In this document: positions 15,773-23,659 of the stretch, piece by piece
Layout of the letters: every line of letters starts with the position of its first letter
Position numbering within the stretch: position 1 is the first letter of the stretch
NCBI RefSeq assembly: GCF_000383615.1
Contig: NZ_KB911588.1
Span: forward strand, 1 to 64,000
Direction: 5' to 3'
Length of the DNA: 64,000 nucleotides
Source: Streptomyces canus 299MFChir4.1
GTDB taxonomy: Bacteria > Actinomycetota > Actinomycetes > Streptomycetales > Streptomycetaceae
Made by a program: the position numbers and the translations under genes
Notes under the pieces: generated by a model
What the model saw: only the letters and a program-made list of their open reading frames with translations
The model's database searches: none
Told to the model about the DNA's origin: nothing

Positions 15773-17337
15773 CCTCCCTCGTCGGCACCGGCGTACTGCT
15801 CCGCTTCCACCTGCGCCGCGACCGGCTGATGATCCCGGTGTGGGGGGCGGTGAACACCCTGATGGTCCTCTCCATGCCGAACACCCTCAAGGGCCTGTAC
15901 GGCACCGAGGCCGAGCGCGCCGACCTGCTGCGCCAGGTGGCAGGCAACTCCTCCTTGCGCGCGCTGATCGGCCCCGTCTTCGACGACTCCCTCGGCGCCC
16001 TCACCGCCTGGCGCGTCGGCGTCTACGCGGGGGCGCTCGCCGCCGTCACGGGCCTCCTGGTCGTCGTACGCCACACCCGCGACGAGGAGGAGAGCGGGCG
16101 GCAGGAGCTGATCGCCTCGGGGGTGGTGGGCCGGCGGGCCTCGCTGACGGCGGCACTGCTGGCGGCGGCCGTGGCGAGCGGTGTGCCGGCCCTGCTGGTG
16201 ACGGTGGGGCTGGCGGGCCAGGGCGTCGCGGGCGCGCTGGCCTTCGGCCTGGGCCTTGCCGCCGTCGGCATGCTCTTCGCGACGATGGCCGCGATCGCCG
16301 CGCAGCTGACCGAGAGCGCCCGGCTGGCGCGGGGCCTGACCGCGGCGGTACTGGGTGCCGCCTTCGCGCTGCGGGCGGCCGGGGACTCGGGCTCCACCGA
16401 CGGTTCCTCGGTGCTGTCCTGGCTGTCGCCGCTGGGCTGGCTGTCGCAGGTGCGCCCCTTCGCCGGGGAACGCTGGTGGGTGCTGCTGCTGTTCGCGGCG
16501 GCGATCGCCGGCCAGGGTGCGCTGGCCTACGTCCTGGCGGGCCACAGGGACCTGGGCATGAGCTTCGTGCCGACCCGCCCGGGACCCTCCGACGGCCGCC
16601 TGGGCACTGCGGGCGCGCTGGCCTGGCGGCTCCAGCGGGGCAGTGTGCTCGGCTGGTCGATCGGCTTCTTCCTGGCCGGGGTGATCTACGGGGGTCTGAC
16701 GGACAGCGTGGCCGACCTGGTAGGCGACAACGACAAGACCCGCGAGATCTTCGAGCGGATGGGCGGACAGTCCGGGATCACGGACGCGTTCCTCGCCTCG
16801 ATCACCGGGATGCTGGGACTGGTGGCCGTGCTGTACGTCGTCGCGTCGGTGCTGCGGCTGCACGGCGAGGAGACGTCGACGCGGGCGGAACCGCTGCTGG
16901 CGAACGCGGTGGGCCAGCTGCGGTGGGCCTCGGGCCATCTGGTGATCGCCTTCGGCGGCTCGGCACTCCTCATGCTGCTCGCGGGTCTCGGCCTCGTCGT
17001 GGGCCACGGCAAGGACGCCGGCCCGATCCTGGGCGCGTGCCTGGTGCAGGTGACCGCGGTGTGGGTGATCGGCGGGCTGACGGTCCTGCTGTACGGGCTG
17101 GCACCGCGCCTGGCGCCGTCGGCCTGGGGAGTCGCCGGGGCGGTGCTCCTGATCGGCTGGGTGGGCCCGGCACTCGACGTCCCGCAGGGCGTCCTCGACC
17201 TCTCCCCCTTCGGCCACCTGCCGAAGCTGCCGGGCGGGAACATGGAGTGGACGCCGGTGCTGGTCCTGCTCGCGCTCGCGGTGGCGCTGGTGACGGCGGG
17301 CCTGGCGGGACTGCGGCGACGGGATGTCACGACCTGA
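15769..17337 (+). CDS. ABC-2 type exporter permease (polyketide-antibiotic exporter family)
   Basis: 522-residue integral membrane protein with about 12 helices, resembling the large ABC exporter permeases annotated as tetronasin/polyketide exporters in actinomycetes. An N-terminal amphipathic FHLRRDRLMIPVW motif precedes TM1, and RHTRDEEESGRQELIASG is a conserved cytoplasmic loop in both family halves (second copy LHGEETSTRAEPLLANAVG). The start ATG overlaps the ATPase stop as ATGA. It depends on the frameshifted ATPase upstream for energy. The substrate is unknown; drug or antibiotic efflux is the family expectation. Confidence 0.9.
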   Translation: MTSLVGTGVLLRFHLRRDRLMIPVWGAVNTLMVLSMPNTLKGLYGTEAERADLLRQVAGNSSLRALIGPVFDDSLGALTAWRVGVYAGALAAVTGLLVVVRHTRDEEESGRQELIASGVVGRRASLTAALLAAAVASGVPALLVTVGLAGQGVAGALAFGLGLAAVGMLFATMAAIAAQLTESARLARGLTAAVLGAAFALRAAGDSGSTDGSSVLSWLSPLGWLSQVRPFAGERWWVLLLFAAAIAGQGALAYVLAGHRDLGMSFVPTRPGPSDGRLGTAGALAWRLQRGSVLGWSIGFFLAGVIYGGLTDSVADLVGDNDKTREIFERMGGQSGITDAFLASITGMLGLVAVLYVVASVLRLHGEETSTRAEPLLANAVGQLRWASGHLVIAFGGSALLMLLAGLGLVVGHGKDAGPILGACLVQVTAVWVIGGLTVLLYGLAPRLAPSAWGVAGAVLLIGWVGPALDVPQGVLDLSPFGHLPKLPGGNMEWTPVLVLLALAVALVTAGLAGLRRRDVTT

Positions 17338-17370
17338 ACCGCTGACCGGGGAACGCACGTCCCTTCAGGC

Positions 17371-17610
17371 ATGAAACGGCGTGTTGACGGAGTGACCTGC
17401 GGGGGCTGCGCACTGTCGGCGGCGGGGGCGACCGCTGCCCCGCTGCTGTGGCTGTCCATGTCCCGCACCCAGCGCCACCTGGGCGGCGGCTTCGAGGACG
17501 AGGGCATGGACTACTCGGTCCTGCTCACAGAACTCCCCTTGGTGATCCTCGCGGGAGCGTTCCTGCCCGTACTGACCCTCACCCTGCTGATCCGCGCCTT
17601 CCGGAACTAG
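17371..17610 (+). CDS. small membrane protein, hypothetical
   Basis: 79-residue protein with a weakly hydrophobic N-terminal stretch (about 13-30), an acidic loop (GGGFEDEGMDYS) and one clear transmembrane helix (about 51-74, LPLVILAGAFLPVLTLTLLI). It lies 33 bp after the exporter permease in the same direction and may be co-transcribed. No family is recognised, and the ATG lacks a strong RBS. Confidence 0.5.
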   Translation: MKRRVDGVTCGGCALSAAGATAAPLLWLSMSRTQRHLGGGFEDEGMDYSVLLTELPLVILAGAFLPVLTLTLLIRAFRN

Positions 17611-17624
17611 ACGGGACGCGGGCG

Positions 17625-17864
17625 TCAGTCGACGTACTGCTTGAGCTTCTCGGTGTCGAGTTCGATGCCAAGGGGCTCGGGGAGCAGGAGCCTCGGTGTC
17701 GGAGTCGTGCGATGTGACCTCAAGCACCAGGAGCACACCGCTCGGATCAGCCCATTCACTTCTCGCCCCTCAGACCCTGCCCCTGGTACAGGTCCAGATC
17801 AGGCCTCGCGCTCCTCCACCGACATCTGGGACGACTGCACTGCGCGCTCTGCCATAGCGGTCAT
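17625..17864 (-). pseudogene. Uma2-family endonuclease remnant
   Basis: Three fragments of one gene are readable in order on the minus strand. A start at 17864 gives MTAMAERAVQSSQMSVEE and soon hits a stop. A second fragment (about 17770-17690) encodes SEWADPSGVLLVLEVTSHD, the PD-(D/E)XK core motif of Streptomyces Uma2 proteins. A third, in another frame, gives LLLPEPLGIELDTEKLKQYV and the stop at 17625. Uma2 proteins are normally about 190 residues, so most of the middle is deleted and the frame is broken. It explains the gap between the exporter and the P450. The family call is from memory of the motif. Confidence 0.72.
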
Positions 17865-17952
17865 GGTGCACCCCCCTCTCGGGCTGTGGCCAGGGTGGCG
17901 AGCTCCGGGCGAACCGCGCGCCTGTTCGCCCTGTGATCAGCAGAACGAGTGA

Positions 17953-19158
17953 TCACCTCACCTCGACGGCCAGTCCCTCCAGCCCCCGGATCACGAAGTT
18001 CGGCTTGCGTTCCGGCTCCGCCGCCAGGGCCAGCGTCGGGGCCCTCTCCAGTACGGCCGTCATGGAGGCGGCCAGTTCGATACGGGCCAGGGGCGCGCCG
18101 ATGCAGTAGTGGATGCCGGCGCTGAAGGAGATGTGCGGGTTGTCCGTGCGGGTGAGGTCGAGGCGCTCGGGGTCCCGGAACACCTCGGGGTCGTGGTTGG
18201 CGGAGCCGAACAGCAGGGCGATCTCGGCGCCCCGCGGGACGGTCGTCCCGTCGATCTCGATGTCGTCCAGCACCCAGCGTTCGAAGAGCTGGAGCGGGGT
18301 GTCGTAGCGCATCAGCTCCTCGACGGCTCCCGGGACGAGGGAGTGGTCGGCGCGGAGGGCGGCCAGCTGGCCGGGGTTGCGGAACAGGGCGTTCCAGCCG
18401 TTGACCGTGGCGTTCACGGTGGCCTCGTGGCCCGCGTTGAGCAGCAGGACGCAGGTGGAGATCATCTCCTGCTCGGTGAGCCGGTCGCCCTCGTCGTGCG
18501 CGGCGATGAGCCCCGAGATCAGGTCGTCCCCGGGCTCCTTGCGGCGCTCGGCGATCAGGTCGCGGAGGTAGTCGGAGAACTCGACCGACGCCCGCACCGC
18601 CCGCGCCGCCACGTCCTCGGGCGGGTTCAGCTCGTACATCCCGCAGATGTCCGCCGACCAGGGCCTGAGCGGCGCCCGGTCCGTCTCCGGGATGCCCAGC
18701 ATCTCGGCGATCACGGCGACGGGCAGCGGCTCGGCGACATCGGTGAGCAGATCACCGCCGCCCCGCGCGACGAGCCGGTCCACCAGCTCACCGGCCAGCC
18801 GGGTCACGTACGGCTTCAGCTGCTCGACCGTGCGCGGAGTGAACGCCTTCGACACCAGACGCCGGATCCTGGTGTGGTCCGGGGGCTCCAGGTCGAGCAT
18901 CCCGTGGTCGTTGAGGGTGTGGAACGGCTCGTGCTTCGCCGGGGGTGCCGTACGCCCGAAGTCCTCGTGGGTGAACCGGTGCTGGTAGGTCCGCCCGAGC
19001 CTGCGGTCCCTGAGCAGCGCGGAGACGTCCGCGTGGTGCGGGACGAGCCACTGGTTCGTGGGCTCGTAGTACTGCACACGGCCGTGGGCGCGGAGCCCGG
19101 CGTAGGCGGGGTACGGGTCGGCGAGAAACGCCGGGTCCCAGGGGTCGAAGGCTGCCAT
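17953..19158 (-). CDS. cytochrome P450
   Basis: 401-residue soluble bacterial class I P450. Heme-binding loop SFSAGIHYCIGAPLAR with the Cys thiolate at about residue 352; K-helix ExxR as EELMR (about 285); I-helix oxygen-activation segment LLLNAGHEATVNATVN, where the usual second Thr of AGHETT is Ala-Thr; PERLDLTRTDNPHISF is the typical meander. It resembles the CYP105/107-type actinomycete enzymes that oxidise secondary metabolites or xenobiotics. It stands alone: no ferredoxin, ferredoxin reductase or biosynthetic genes are adjacent, so the electron donor and substrate are unknown. Confidence 0.96.
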   Translation of the reverse strand: MAAFDPWDPAFLADPYPAYAGLRAHGRVQYYEPTNQWLVPHHADVSALLRDRRLGRTYQHRFTHEDFGRTAPPAKHEPFHTLNDHGMLDLEPPDHTRIRRLVSKAFTPRTVEQLKPYVTRLAGELVDRLVARGGGDLLTDVAEPLPVAVIAEMLGIPETDRAPLRPWSADICGMYELNPPEDVAARAVRASVEFSDYLRDLIAERRKEPGDDLISGLIAAHDEGDRLTEQEMISTCVLLLNAGHEATVNATVNGWNALFRNPGQLAALRADHSLVPGAVEELMRYDTPLQLFERWVLDDIEIDGTTVPRGAEIALLFGSANHDPEVFRDPERLDLTRTDNPHISFSAGIHYCIGAPLARIELAASMTAVLERAPTLALAAEPERKPNFVIRGLEGLAVEVR

Positions 19159-19287
19159 GGACGGACGCTAGCCCGGAAACCCCGCCTCTGACCAGGGGTG
19201 ACGCCGTCCGCTCCGGTGGCGGGCCCGACACTCTCGCGGGGACCGGCGGCGCGGGAGGCGGGGCCGGCCGCTGGGTAGGGTCCGGTT

Positions 19288-20490
19288 GTGAGTCGGGATA
19301 CGGCATGGCCGGGCGAGGTGTCCGAGGGCGAGGCGAGGGGCGTCCCGTCGGCGCGGACGGTCCGGGCGCTGTGGGGCGGGTCGGCCGTCCTGGTGCTCGG
19401 AGTGCTCGGCACGTCGGTGATCGCCGTCGGCGCCGGCACGGGCGGGCGCCTGGCCGTGGCCCTGGTCCTGGTCGTCGTGCAGGTCTGCGCCCTGCGGTGG
19501 GTGCTGCGCCACCCGCTCGCCGTGCTGGGCACGGGCGTGGTCACGGGTGTGGCGGTGTGGGCGCTGTTTCCCGCGGTGACGTTGACCGGGGCGCTGCTGG
19601 CGGCGCAGGTCGCCCTGTGCGTGCTGTCGGCCGCACGGCCGAGGCGGGTGTCGGTGACGGCACTGGCGGGGATGTGCGCTCTGGCGCCGCTCGCGTTCGT
19701 CGTCGGCGGACCGGGCGTCGTGTCGGCGTTCCTGCTCGCCGTGCTCCTGGCGTGGACCGCGGGACAGTGGCGCGGGGCGCAGCGGGCCCGGGCCGCGGCG
19801 GAGACGCGGCGGGCGGTGGCGGAGGAGCGCGCGCGTATCGCGCGGGAGGTGCACGACGTGGTGGCCCACACGCTGTCGGTGATGGTGATTCAGGCGGGCG
19901 CCGCCGACGACGTCTTCACCGCTCGTCCCGAGCAGGCCCGTCAGTCCTTGCGGGCGATCGAGAGCGCGGGGCGGTCGGCCCTGGACGAACTGCGGCTGCT
20001 GCTGCGGGCGTTCCGGCCCGAGGACGGGGACCGGGACGGAGATCCGGAGGGAGATCCGGACGGAGATCCGGGCGGGGAGGAACGGACCCTGCGGCCGGGT
20101 CTGGCCCGGCTGGACGAACTGGCCGAGGCGGTGCGCGCGGCGGGCGTGACGGTGTGCCTCGACCGCTCGGGCGTCCCGGACGGCCTGCCGGCGGCGGTCG
20201 ATCTGGCGGCGTACCGGATCGTCCAGGAGTCCCTGACCAACACGTTGCGGCACGCCGGCGGCGCCGACGAGGTGCGCCTGACGGTGACGGCCGACGGGGA
20301 GCGGATCCGGATCACCGTGGCCGACAACGGCCGTACGCCCCCGGGTCGGTCCGCAGGTGCGGGCGCGGGGCGCGGTCTGGTGGGCATGCGGGAACGGGTC
20401 CGGATGCTCGGCGGGAGCCTGCGCGCCGGTCCCGCGCCCGGGGGCGGGTTCGTGGTGGAGGCCGAGCTGCCGACGGAGTACGCGTCATGA
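19288..20490 (+). CDS. NarL-type sensor histidine kinase
   Basis: 400-residue membrane kinase. About five hydrophobic segments between residues 28 and 158 form a membrane sensor with little extracytoplasmic sequence. The HisKA_3 dimerisation helix carries the phosphoacceptor in AREVHDVVAHTLSVMVIQAG (His about 190). The HATPase_c domain shows ESLTNTLRHAGG (N box), VADNGRTP (D/G1) and GRGLVGMRERVRMLGG. An acidic repeat of Asp-Gly-Asp-Pro-type units (encoded at 20025-20075) lies between the two, an unusual low-complexity linker. The start is GTG. The stop overlaps the response-regulator start (ATGA). Confidence 0.95.
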   Translation: MSRDTAWPGEVSEGEARGVPSARTVRALWGGSAVLVLGVLGTSVIAVGAGTGGRLAVALVLVVVQVCALRWVLRHPLAVLGTGVVTGVAVWALFPAVTLTGALLAAQVALCVLSAARPRRVSVTALAGMCALAPLAFVVGGPGVVSAFLLAVLLAWTAGQWRGAQRARAAAETRRAVAEERARIAREVHDVVAHTLSVMVIQAGAADDVFTARPEQARQSLRAIESAGRSALDELRLLLRAFRPEDGDRDGDPEGDPDGDPGGEERTLRPGLARLDELAEAVRAAGVTVCLDRSGVPDGLPAAVDLAAYRIVQESLTNTLRHAGGADEVRLTVTADGERIRITVADNGRTPPGRSAGAGAGRGLVGMRERVRMLGGSLRAGPAPGGGFVVEAELPTEYAS

Positions 20491-21146
20491 CCCTTCGCGT
20501 GGTGGTGGCCGACGACCAGGCCCTGGTGCGTACCGGCTTCCGGATGATCATCGACGCCCGGGACGACCTGGAGGTGGTCGGCGAGGCGTCCGACGGCCGG
20601 GAGGCCGTGCGGCTGACCCTGGAGACCCGGCCGGACGTGGTGCTGATGGACGTACGGATGCCCGTCCTGGACGGCATCGAGGCGACCCGGCGGATCGTCG
20701 CCGACGGCAGCACGGCCCGTGTGCTCGTGCTGACCACCTGGGACCTGGACGCGCACGTGGTGGCGGCGCTGCGGGCCGGGGCCAGCGGGTTTCTGCTGAA
20801 GGACATCCGGCCCGCCGAACTCGTGGACGCGATCCGCCTGACGGCACGCGGGGACGCGCTGCTGGCCCCCTCGGTGACCCGCCGGGTCCTCGACCGGTTC
20901 CTGCGCACCGCGCCCGACCTGGAGCCGCCGCCTGGCCTGGAGAAGCTGTCCGGCCGGGAGCGGGAGGTGCTCACCCTGATCGGGCAGGCGCTGTCGAACG
21001 CCGAGATCGCCGCACGGCTGGGCCTGTCGGAGGCCACCGTCAAGAACCACCTCACCGCGGTGCTGCGGAAGCTGGGCCTGCGGGACCGGGTGCAGGCGGT
21101 GGTCGCCGCGTACGATCACGGCCTCGTCCGGCCGCGGGGCGCCTGA
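20487..21146 (+). CDS. NarL/LuxR-type response regulator
   Basis: 219-residue DNA-binding regulator paired with the upstream kinase. The receiver domain (1-120) contains VADDQ, the phosphoacceptor Asp in VVLMDVRMPVLDG (about residue 54), the switch Thr in VLVLTTWDLD and Lys in SGFLLKD. The LuxR HTH (about 155-215) reads LSGREREVLTLIGQALSN and LGLSEATVKNHLTAVLRKLG. Translational coupling with the kinase is by an ATGA overlap. Target genes are unknown; a neighbouring exporter or the pair itself are reasonable guesses. Confidence 0.97.
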   Translation: MTLRVVVADDQALVRTGFRMIIDARDDLEVVGEASDGREAVRLTLETRPDVVLMDVRMPVLDGIEATRRIVADGSTARVLVLTTWDLDAHVVAALRAGASGFLLKDIRPAELVDAIRLTARGDALLAPSVTRRVLDRFLRTAPDLEPPPGLEKLSGREREVLTLIGQALSNAEIAARLGLSEATVKNHLTAVLRKLGLRDRVQAVVAAYDHGLVRPRGA

Positions 21147-21252
21147 TGTCCTCCCTGGGGAGGAGAAACCGCGCCGCTCCTCCTGCGCTCCCAGAGCGGA
21201 TCCGTTCCTGAGGCCGATCAGCGGCGGGACGCCCGCCCGTAGCGTCGTGGGT

Positions 21253-21891
21253 ATGACCGAGGCGCTCCACCACCGCATGTACCTGCTCGCCTACGACGAG
21301 GCGGCGAAAGGTCCGTACGACCGCTCCCGGACCGGGCTGCTCGTCCGGGCGGCCGTCCTGACCGAACTCGCGCTGCGCGGGCGTCTGGTGGAGAGCGGTG
21401 ACGGCGGGGTCACGGCGGCCGGGACGGGATCGACGGGGGATCCCGTGCTGGACGACGTGCTGCGCGAGGCCCGCGGGCAGGGCTGGAAACAACTGGTCCG
21501 GCGTCGTCGCCGGCGGACCCTGACGGCCGTGGAGGACCGGCTGGCCGCGCTGGGCCTCGTCACGGTCCAGTCGTCCCGGACCGGCCGGGGCGGACGGCGT
21601 GTGACCGTGCCGGACCCGGCCGCGCTCCGGGCGGTGCACGACCGTGTGTCGGCCGTGCTGCACGGCGACGCACCCGTCCACGAGATCCCCGCCGCCGACA
21701 CCGCCCTGTCGGCGCTGGCCGCGGCCGGCAAGGTCCGGTCGGTCCTCTCGCGGCGGGAGGCCCGAGTGCTGCGGCAGCGCGTCGACGCCTGCACGAGCCG
21801 CCTGGGTGCCCTCGCACCCGGCCTGGAGAGGGCCGTTCGGGGTCTGAGCACGACCATGATCGCCGCCCAGGGCGGGATGGGCGGCGGCTGA
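21253..21891 (+). CDS. GOLPH3/VPS74 (GPP34) family protein
   Basis: 212-residue all-helical protein of the GPP34 family, whose eukaryotic members bind phosphatidylinositol-4-phosphate at the Golgi. Actinomycetes carry several copies of unknown role. Recognisable segments are MYLLAYDEAAKGPYDRSRTG, LLVRAAVLTELALRGRL, PVLDDVLREARG and the basic KQLVRRRRRRTLTAVEDRL followed by a positively charged surface typical of lipid-binding members. A GTG at 21247 is an alternative start. It reads in the same direction as the esterase gene that follows 26 bp downstream. Confidence 0.85.
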   Translation: MTEALHHRMYLLAYDEAAKGPYDRSRTGLLVRAAVLTELALRGRLVESGDGGVTAAGTGSTGDPVLDDVLREARGQGWKQLVRRRRRRTLTAVEDRLAALGLVTVQSSRTGRGGRRVTVPDPAALRAVHDRVSAVLHGDAPVHEIPAADTALSALAAAGKVRSVLSRREARVLRQRVDACTSRLGALAPGLERAVRGLSTTMIAAQGGMGGG

Positions 21892-21917
21892 CCGCGTCCG
21901 CGCGAACGGGGAGTCCC

Positions 21918-23558
21918 ATGAGCATGCACCGTGTCCTGACCACCCTGGCCTGCACACTGGCCACCCTGACCGCCGTGCTCGCCACGGCCCGGCCCACGCT
22001 GCCGACACCGATGTCCGCACCGATGTCCACCCTGGCGTCCCCGCCGACATCCACGTCGGCGTCCACACAGCGGGCGGACCGCGCGACGCCCGCTGCCGGC
22101 ACGACGGTACGCACGCACGACGGTGTGCTGCGGGGCACCGCCCACGACGGCTACGACACCTTCGAGGGCATCCCCTACGCGGCACCCCCGGTCGGCAAGC
22201 TGCGCTGGGCGCCACCCCGCCCAGCGCGACCCTGGGCGGGGACACGGGACGCCGGCCGGCCCGCGAGCGCCTGCCCGCAGCCGGCGGGCGAGGTACCCGG
22301 CGGCAGCACCGACGAGGACTGCCTGTACCTGAACGTCACCACCCCGGCCGGACCCGCCCCGCGGCGCCCGCGGCCGGTGATCGTCTGGCTGCACGGCGGC
22401 GGCTTCACCACCGGCGCGGGCAGCTCCTACGACGCCCACCGCATGGCCACCCGTGGCGATGTCGTGGTCGTCACGGTCAACTACCGCCTCGGCGCGCTCG
22501 GTTTCCTCGCCCGGGCCGGCCTCCCGGGTTCCGGCACCTTCGGCCTGGCCGACCAGCAGGCGGCGCTTCGCTGGGTCAGGGCCGGCATCGGCGCCTTCGG
22601 CGGCGACCCGCACAACGTCACACTGGCCGGCGAGTCGGCCGGCGGCTACAGCGTCTGCGCCCAGCTCGCCTCGCCCGCCGCCGCGGGCCTCTTCGAACGG
22701 GCGATCATCCAGAGCGGTCCGTGCACCGGACGGCCCGACCGGCCCTTCGCCCCCTTCGCCGCCGCGCTGCCCGCGGCGCGTGAGACCGGCGCGCGGCTCG
22801 CGGCCGGGGTCGGCTGCTCCTCCGCCCGGAACACCATGACCTGCCTGCGCGGGGTGAAGGTCTCCCGCCTGCTGGCCGCCCAGGACCCCGACCAACAGCC
22901 CGCCTACGCCACCCCGTTGCTGCCCCGCGACCCCGCGGACGCCCTCACCGCCGGCCGCGTCCACCACGTGCCCGTGCTCCTCGGCAGCAACCACGACGAG
23001 GGCAACGGCTGGGCCGCCGGCATCATGCAGGCCGGCAACCCGGTCACCCCCGAGACCTGGCCCGATGTCGTGGCCGCCTTCTTCCCCGGCCAGGCCCGCG
23101 CGAGGGCGATCGTCCACGAGTACCCCGTGACGGGGAAGGACGGCGGCCCGGTGTTCGGCGCCGTCATCGGCGACGCCGACTTCGCCTGCCCCACTCTGAG
23201 CACCGGCGACCTGCTCAGCACCCGCGTCCCCGTCTGGCGCTACGAGTTCGCGGACGAACACGCCCCGCCGCTCACCCCCGGCACCCCGCCGTTCCCCCTG
23301 GGAGCGCCCCACGCCGCCGAACTCCCCTACCTGTACGACCTCGGCGGCCGCCCCCGCACGATGACCCCGGCCCAGTGGCGCCTGGCCACCACCATGATCG
23401 ACTACTGGACCCGCTTCGCCCGCACCGGCACCCCCGACACCCCCGCCGCCCCACCCTGGCCGCGCGGGACGGTGCAGTCCCTCACCCCGGACCACACCGG
23501 CCCGACCCGCACCACCGCCACCCGCCACCACTGCGCCTTCTGGAACGCCCTGCCCTGA
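21918..23558 (+). CDS. secreted type-B carboxylesterase
   Basis: 546-residue exported alpha/beta hydrolase of the carboxylesterase/lipase family. The signal peptide (about 1-25) is followed by a low-complexity Pro/Thr/Ser/Met linker to about residue 55. Family motifs: EGIPYAAPPVGKLRW, DEDCLYLNV, oxyanion-hole HGGGFTTGAGS, nucleophile elbow GESAGGYS (Ser about 239), the acidic residue in GSNHDEGN, and His in GAPHAAELPYLYDL. Cys at ACPQPA and EDCLYL probably form the conserved disulfide. It likely hydrolyses extracellular short-chain esters. It is compactly spaced after the GPP34 gene. Confidence 0.93.
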   Translation: MSMHRVLTTLACTLATLTAVLATARPTLPTPMSAPMSTLASPPTSTSASTQRADRATPAAGTTVRTHDGVLRGTAHDGYDTFEGIPYAAPPVGKLRWAPPRPARPWAGTRDAGRPASACPQPAGEVPGGSTDEDCLYLNVTTPAGPAPRRPRPVIVWLHGGGFTTGAGSSYDAHRMATRGDVVVVTVNYRLGALGFLARAGLPGSGTFGLADQQAALRWVRAGIGAFGGDPHNVTLAGESAGGYSVCAQLASPAAAGLFERAIIQSGPCTGRPDRPFAPFAAALPAARETGARLAAGVGCSSARNTMTCLRGVKVSRLLAAQDPDQQPAYATPLLPRDPADALTAGRVHHVPVLLGSNHDEGNGWAAGIMQAGNPVTPETWPDVVAAFFPGQARARAIVHEYPVTGKDGGPVFGAVIGDADFACPTLSTGDLLSTRVPVWRYEFADEHAPPLTPGTPPFPLGAPHAAELPYLYDLGGRPRTMTPAQWRLATTMIDYWTRFARTGTPDTPAAPPWPRGTVQSLTPDHTGPTRTTATRHHCAFWNALP

Positions 23559-23609
23559 ACGGCGGACGGGGGCGGCCGGTGAACCTGGGCGGGGCACGGG
23601 GAGCCGGGG

Positions 23610-23640
23610 TTGACCCTCGACCTTGTGCAGGGCCCAGAGT
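23610..23640 (+). promoter_or_regulatory. MerR-type promoter with 19-bp spacer
   Basis: TTGACC (23610-23615) and CAGAGT (23635-23640) are separated by 19 bp. The overlong spacer is the hallmark of promoters activated by MerR-family proteins, which bind a dyad within it (here CTCGACCTTGTGCAGGGC). It lies 20 bp before the MerR-clamp fusion gene, so autoregulation is likely. Confidence 0.55.
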
Positions 23641-23659
23641 TCAGGGCGTGGAGAACGAC

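Noticed and set aside
20025..20080. Repetitive Asp-Gly-Asp-Pro-coding run inside the histidine kinase gene
   Set aside because: A short low-complexity linker between two kinase domains, not an independent repeat element.
21149..21164. Hairpin TCCTCCC-TG-GGGAGGA after the response regulator gene
   Set aside because: Short, not followed by a U-run; too weak to call a terminator.
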